NCBI RefSeq assembly: GCF_900115345.1
Contig: NZ_FOWC01000014.1
Span: 1-64,000, forward strand
DNA from: Amycolatopsis rubida
Lineage (GTDB): Bacteria > Actinomycetota > Actinomycetes > Mycobacteriales > Pseudonocardiaceae
Reading direction: 5' to 3'
DNA length: 64,000 nucleotides
Position 1 is the stretch's first letter. The number at the start of each line of letters is the position of its first letter. The notes under the pieces were generated by a model. It made no database searches and was not told the DNA's origin. It saw only the letters and a list, made by a program, of their open reading frames with translations. Of this stretch, positions 63,264 to 64,000 are shown in pieces. A program made the translations under genes and the position numbers.

Positions 63264-64000
63264 GTGCAGTACGAACCGCGCTGGCCGGAAACCGACAGCG
63301 ACCAGACCGAGGTCCTGCCGGTCGTACCACCGGAGGAACCTCCGTCGCCGCCGCGAAGGCGCGGCCTGCGCAAAGCGGGCTGGATCAGCGGCGGCGTGCT
63401 CGGCGTCCTGGTCGTCGCGTACCTCATCGACCTGCTGACCAGCCAGGGCCGGGTGCCGCGCGGCGTCGTCGTGGCCGGCGTGGACGTCGGCGGGCTGGAG
63501 CGGCCGGTCGCCGAACGCGAACTGCGCGGGAAGATCGAGCCCCGGCTCACCCAGCCGCTCACCGTCACCGCGGGCAACGCGCGCACCAAGCTGTCGCCGA
63601 CCGAGGCCGGGCTGGGCCTCGACTGGAGCGGCACCCTCGACCAGGCGGGCGACCAGCCGGTCAACCCCTTCACCCGGCTCACGTCGTTCTTCAGCACGCG
63701 CGAACTGGGCGTCGTGTCGCACGTCGAGGCCGCGAAGCTCGACCCGGCGCTCGAGGACCTGCGCGGCCGCGTCGACCGGGCACCGGCCGAGGGCACGATC
63801 CGGTTCGACGGCACCACGCCAGTCGCGGTCCCGCCGCAGTCCGGGCAGAAGCTGGACGTCGCGGCGGCGCGGGCGAAGGTGCTGAGCGGCTGGGCTTCGG
63901 GCAGCGAACTGACGCTCCCGGTCGCGCCGGCGCCGGTGCGCACCACTGCCGAGGGCGTTCAGCGTGCGCTCGCCGAGTTCGCCAAGCCCGCGGTGTCCGC
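63264..64000 (+). CDS. VanW-family / peptidoglycan-binding-4 protein, truncated by window edge
   Basis: At least 245 residues, open at the window end with no stop. Cytoplasmic start rich in proline (EEPPSPPRRRG), a transmembrane helix at about residues 42-58 (GVLGVLVVAYLIDLL), then RVPRGVVVAGVDVGGLERPVAE, the signature of PG_binding_4 repeats that precede VanW domains. Membrane-anchored with the body outside. GTG start with AAGGGG 8-13 nt upstream. The C-terminal VanW domain would lie outside the window, so the name is provisional. Confidence 0.8.
   Translation, partial: MQYEPRWPETDSDQTEVLPVVPPEEPPSPPRRRGLRKAGWISGGVLGVLVVAYLIDLLTSQGRVPRGVVVAGVDVGGLERPVAERELRGKIEPRLTQPLTVTAGNARTKLSPTEAGLGLDWSGTLDQAGDQPVNPFTRLTSFFSTRELGVVSHVEAAKLDPALEDLRGRVDRAPAEGTIRFDGTTPVAVPPQSGQKLDVAAARAKVLSGWASGSELTLPVAPAPVRTTAEGVQRALAEFAKPAVS

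Overview
The window is very GC-rich, with dense short-spaced genes, many GTG starts and several apparently leaderless transcripts. It encodes FbiC (F420 biosynthesis), an F420-type nitroreductase domain, ECF42/DGPF signalling, PaaX, VanW-like and DUF5302 proteins. This is an actinomycete chromosome, most likely Pseudonocardiaceae and Amycolatopsis-like. The genus is inferred from protein style and intergenic repeats, not from a search.

Layout. 1-240: leader of a ribosomal RNA operon reading leftward out of the window. 704-3477: DGPF protein, ECF42 sigma factor, epoxide hydrolase. 3545-5121: alpha/beta hydrolase and YdfG-like reductase. 5386-6984: full-length IS1634-type transposase relative with altered catalytic residues. 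7120-9717: fbiC. 9718-13930: PucR regulator, esterase, flavin monooxygenase and a divergent GntR-TetR fusion regulator. 13920-24066: LVIVD-type secreted protein, orphan substrate-binding lipoprotein, LysR with a divergent PRISE reductase, SDR, methyltransferase, secreted S8-like peptidase, MFS exporter, acetyltransferase. 24056-29968: lipoamide dehydrogenase, acyltransferase, an in-frame proline iminopeptidase/nitroreductase fusion, two-component system. 29969-30866: gene-free and cytosine-rich, with a 77-bp tandem repeat.

30867-35498 is a lysine-catabolism cassette: APC permease, DavA-like amidase, DavB-like lysine 2-monooxygenase, TetR. 35703-39318: TetR and divergent hydrolase, two small proteins, and a Leu/Phe/Val dehydrogenase with a C-terminal frameshift in a 7-nt homopolymer. 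39466-43852: tryptophan catabolism (kynureninase, tryptophan 2,3-dioxygenase) with a PaaX regulator, divergent from an SDR and an enoyl-CoA hydratase. 43862-44126: decayed MerR gene. 44176-50226: lactonase-like protein, phosphatase, SDR, XRE regulator with an orphan ABC ATPase, FadD2-like ligase. 50474-57874: family-A DNA polymerase without a visible exonuclease motif, Cys/His-rich membrane mini-protein, HrpA helicase, cation/proton antiporter. 57916-64000: small exported protein, L,D-transpeptidase, PHP protein, phosphoesterase, GntR-controlled sugar-acid dehydratase, start of a VanW-like protein.

The window is mostly ordinary chromosome with amino-acid catabolic modules. I see no phage, CRISPR array, tRNA or large biosynthetic cluster. 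The most unusual items are the iminopeptidase/nitroreductase fusion, the peptidase with Glu in the His position, the catalytically altered transposase relative, the GntR-TetR fusion with tandem operators, a recurring GTCCA-N3-TGGAC palindrome, and the paired leaderless promoters around the PaaX site.
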